A program made the translations under genes and the position numbers. From Clostridiaceae bacterium (GTDB lineage Bacteria; Bacillota; Clostridia; Oscillospirales; Acutalibacteraceae), in contig CAJGCL010000100.1 of assembly GCA_904501675.1 (NCBI GenBank), forward strand, positions 1 to 7,009: a stretch of DNA of 7,009 nucleotides, given 5' to 3'. Within the stretch, counting starts at the first letter, position 1. Each line of letters starts with the position of its first letter. The notes below the pieces were generated by a model that saw only the letters and a list, made by a program, of their open reading frames with translations, ran no database searches and was not told where the DNA came from. Below are positions 5,716 through 7,009 of this stretch, piece by piece.

Positions 5716-6798
5716 TTAATCCATATATCCTTCTGCGCAAAGAAGCTCTGCGAGAAGAACTGCGCCACCTGCAGCACCACGGAGAGTGTTGTGAGCAAGG
5801 CAAACGAACTTGTAATCGTACTGTGTATCTTCACGAAGACGGCCAATTGAAACAGCCATACCATTTTCAAGGTTTCTGTGAAGCTTTGTCTGAGGCATAT
5901 TATCCTCTTCAAAGTAGTGAAGGAACTGCTTTGGAGCAGATGGAAGCTCTAATTCCTGAGCTCTGCCCTTGAAATTTTTCCACATATCAATCATATCTTC
6001 TTTTGTTGGCTTGTTCTCAAATCTTACAAATACAGCGCCCATATGACCATCTGAAACAGGAACACGGATACACTGAGCTGTAAAGTGAGGCTCTGTTGCA
6101 GAAACGATTTCATTTCCTTCAATTTTACCCCAAAGCTTGAGTGGCTCTTTTTCGCTCTTTTCTTCTTCGCCACCGATGAATGGGATAACGTTATCTACCA
6201 TTTCAGGCCATCTGTCGAATGTTTTACCTGCGCCTGAAATAGCCTGATATGTACAAACAACAACGTCTTTAACAGTGTACTTATCATGAAGAGGGAAGAG
6301 AGCAGGAACATAGCTCTGAAGAGAGCAGTTAGATTTTACTGCGATAAAGCCACGCTTTGTACCTAGTCTTTCGCGCTGAGCCTTGATAATTTCGATATGC
6401 TCAGGGTTAAGCTCCGGAACAACCATAGGAACGTCTGCGGTCATTCTGTGAGCAGAGTTATTAGAAACAACAGGGCATTCTGCCTTTGCATACTTTTCTT
6501 CTAATTCTTTTGTTTCTGCCTTTGAAAGGTTAACTGCGCAGAAAACGAAATCAACTTCTGATGCGATTTTTTCAATATCTTTTTCTGCATCGTAAATAAC
6601 CATATCAAGATACTTTGCAGGTGTTGGCTCTTCCATGCACCATCTGTTACCAAGAGCTTCTTTATATGTCTGACCTGCAGAACGTGAAGATGCAGCAAGA
6701 ACTGTAACATCAAACCAAGGGTGCTCGTTAAGAAGGAGAGCAAATCTCTGGCCAACCATACCTGTTGCCCCAATTAAACCAACCTTATACTTTTTCAT
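5716..6798 (-). CDS. asd: Aspartate-semialdehyde dehydrogenase (archaeal/fungal-type)
   Basis: Cytoplasmic NADPH-dependent enzyme that reduces aspartyl-4-phosphate to aspartate semialdehyde, the branch point for lysine/diaminopimelate, threonine and methionine. The 360-aa protein starts with the Rossmann motif GATGMVGQ (10-17). The catalytic Cys158 is in KSNCSLQSY (155-163), the substrate-contacting Arg245 is in CIRVPVSDGH (243-252), and the catalytic His252 follows. CAVNLSKAET (87-96), VVSNNSAHRM (110-119) and AISGAGKTFD (186-195) are further conserved blocks. The wording of these motifs fits the subfamily common in archaea, fungi and some Clostridia rather than the E. coli form. GGAGGT (6810-6805) lies 6 nt before the ATG. 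It is first in asd-dapA-dapB and divergent from queA. Confidence 0.97.
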   Translation of the reverse strand: MKKYKVGLIGATGMVGQRFALLLNEHPWFDVTVLAASSRSAGQTYKEALGNRWCMEEPTPAKYLDMVIYDAEKDIEKIASEVDFVFCAVNLSKAETKELEEKYAKAECPVVSNNSAHRMTADVPMVVPELNPEHIEIIKAQRERLGTKRGFIAVKSNCSLQSYVPALFPLHDKYTVKDVVVCTYQAISGAGKTFDRWPEMVDNVIPFIGGEEEKSEKEPLKLWGKIEGNEIVSATEPHFTAQCIRVPVSDGHMGAVFVRFENKPTKEDMIDMWKNFKGRAQELELPSAPKQFLHYFEEDNMPQTKLHRNLENGMAVSIGRLREDTQYDYKFVCLAHNTLRGAAGGAVLLAELLCAEGYMD

Positions 6799-6877
6799 TT
6801 GTGTACCTCCGTATAAAAAACACTTGTAATTACTGCGGAAATGAATTATAATATAAACCGCTATTTTTAACTAATAG

Positions 6878-6907
6878 ATAATACCATATATGTATTGAAT
6901 TAGTCAA
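6878..6907 (-). promoter_or_regulatory. Putative promoter for the asd-dapA-dapB operon
   Basis: On the minus strand, TTGACT (6907-6902) and TATTAT (6883-6878) are 18 bp apart, and TGG directly before the -10 makes an extended TGn element. The predicted start near 6871 gives a leader of about 73 nt, too short for a lysine riboswitch. A nearer TATAAT (6850-6845) exists but has only a poor -35 (TAGTTA) at 17 bp. Confidence 0.6.
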
Positions 6908-6956
6908 TCTTTTTATTGTTTATTTTACTACTAATATATTGGAAAAAGGGCAAAAT

Positions 6957-7009
6957 ATGAATAAATCTGATTTCTTTTACCATTTACCTGAAGAGCTTAT
7001 TGCTCAGCA
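6957..7009 (+). CDS. queA: S-adenosylmethionine:tRNA ribosyltransferase-isomerase, N-terminus (truncated by window edge)
   Basis: Only 17 full codons are present, reading MNKSDFFYHLPEELIAQ. This closely resembles the highly conserved QueA N-terminus (typically M-x-x-SDFDYxLPEELIAQ), where the LPEELIAQ block is nearly invariant. QueA transfers the ribosyl moiety of SAM to preQ1 at position 34 of tRNAs, the penultimate modification step to queuosine. AAAGGG (6945-6950) lies 6 nt before the ATG. The gene is divergent from asd. I see no convincing promoter in the 158-bp gap on this strand; the AT-rich DNA offers only poor matches. Identification rests on a short but distinctive peptide. Confidence 0.88.
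   Translation, partial: MNKSDFFYHLPEELIAQ

Noticed and set aside
6895..6940. queA promoter on the plus strand (TTGAAT 6895-6900, TATTTT or TATATT downstream)
   Set aside because: Available -10 candidates sit at 20 bp or more from the -35, or pair with poor -35 boxes; not better than chance in this AT-rich stretch.

Overview
The window looks like chromosome from a low-GC Gram-positive anaerobe, most likely a gut Clostridia (Oscillospiraceae-like) bacterium. This is inferred from the AT-rich intergenic DNA, strong AGGAGG-type ribosome binding sites, an FMN-riboswitch-controlled ECF riboflavin transporter subunit, a short type 3 prolyl-tRNA synthetase and an archaeal/fungal-type Asd. Nothing suggests a mobile element, phage or CRISPR array; it reads as core metabolism and translation genes.

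Layout. (1) 1-419, minus strand: 5' part of tyrS, cut by the window edge, with a consensus promoter at 462-490. (2) 420-804: divergent control region. A second near-consensus promoter (547-575) drives rightward transcription into an FMN riboswitch (584-730), followed by an intrinsic terminator (757-788). (3) 805-2119, plus: ribU and, 1 nt later, an alpha/beta hydrolase, apparently one FMN-controlled unit. (4) 2112-3875, plus: a new promoter whose -35 box overlaps the hydrolase stop codon leads into acpP and proS, ending at a 12-bp terminator. (5) 3974-6798, minus: asd-dapA-dapB, the steps of lysine/diaminopimelate synthesis from aspartyl phosphate to tetrahydrodipicolinate. It has its own terminator at 3928-3964, convergent with the proS terminator, and an extra promoter and hairpins between asd and dapA. 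(6) 6957-7009, plus: first 17 codons of queA, divergent from asd.

How the genes work together. FMN abundance should shut off ribU (riboflavin uptake) and the hydrolase by transcription termination. Asd, DapA and DapB act in sequence toward meso-diaminopimelate for peptidoglycan and lysine. AcpP (fatty-acid carrier) and ProS (tRNA-Pro charging) share a transcript but no obvious pathway. TyrS and QueA are translation and tRNA-modification genes.

I found no clear undescribed system. The best leads are the hydrolase placed under FMN control next to ribU, the explicit antiterminator/terminator switch in the ribU leader, and the nested inverted repeats around an internal promoter between asd and dapA.
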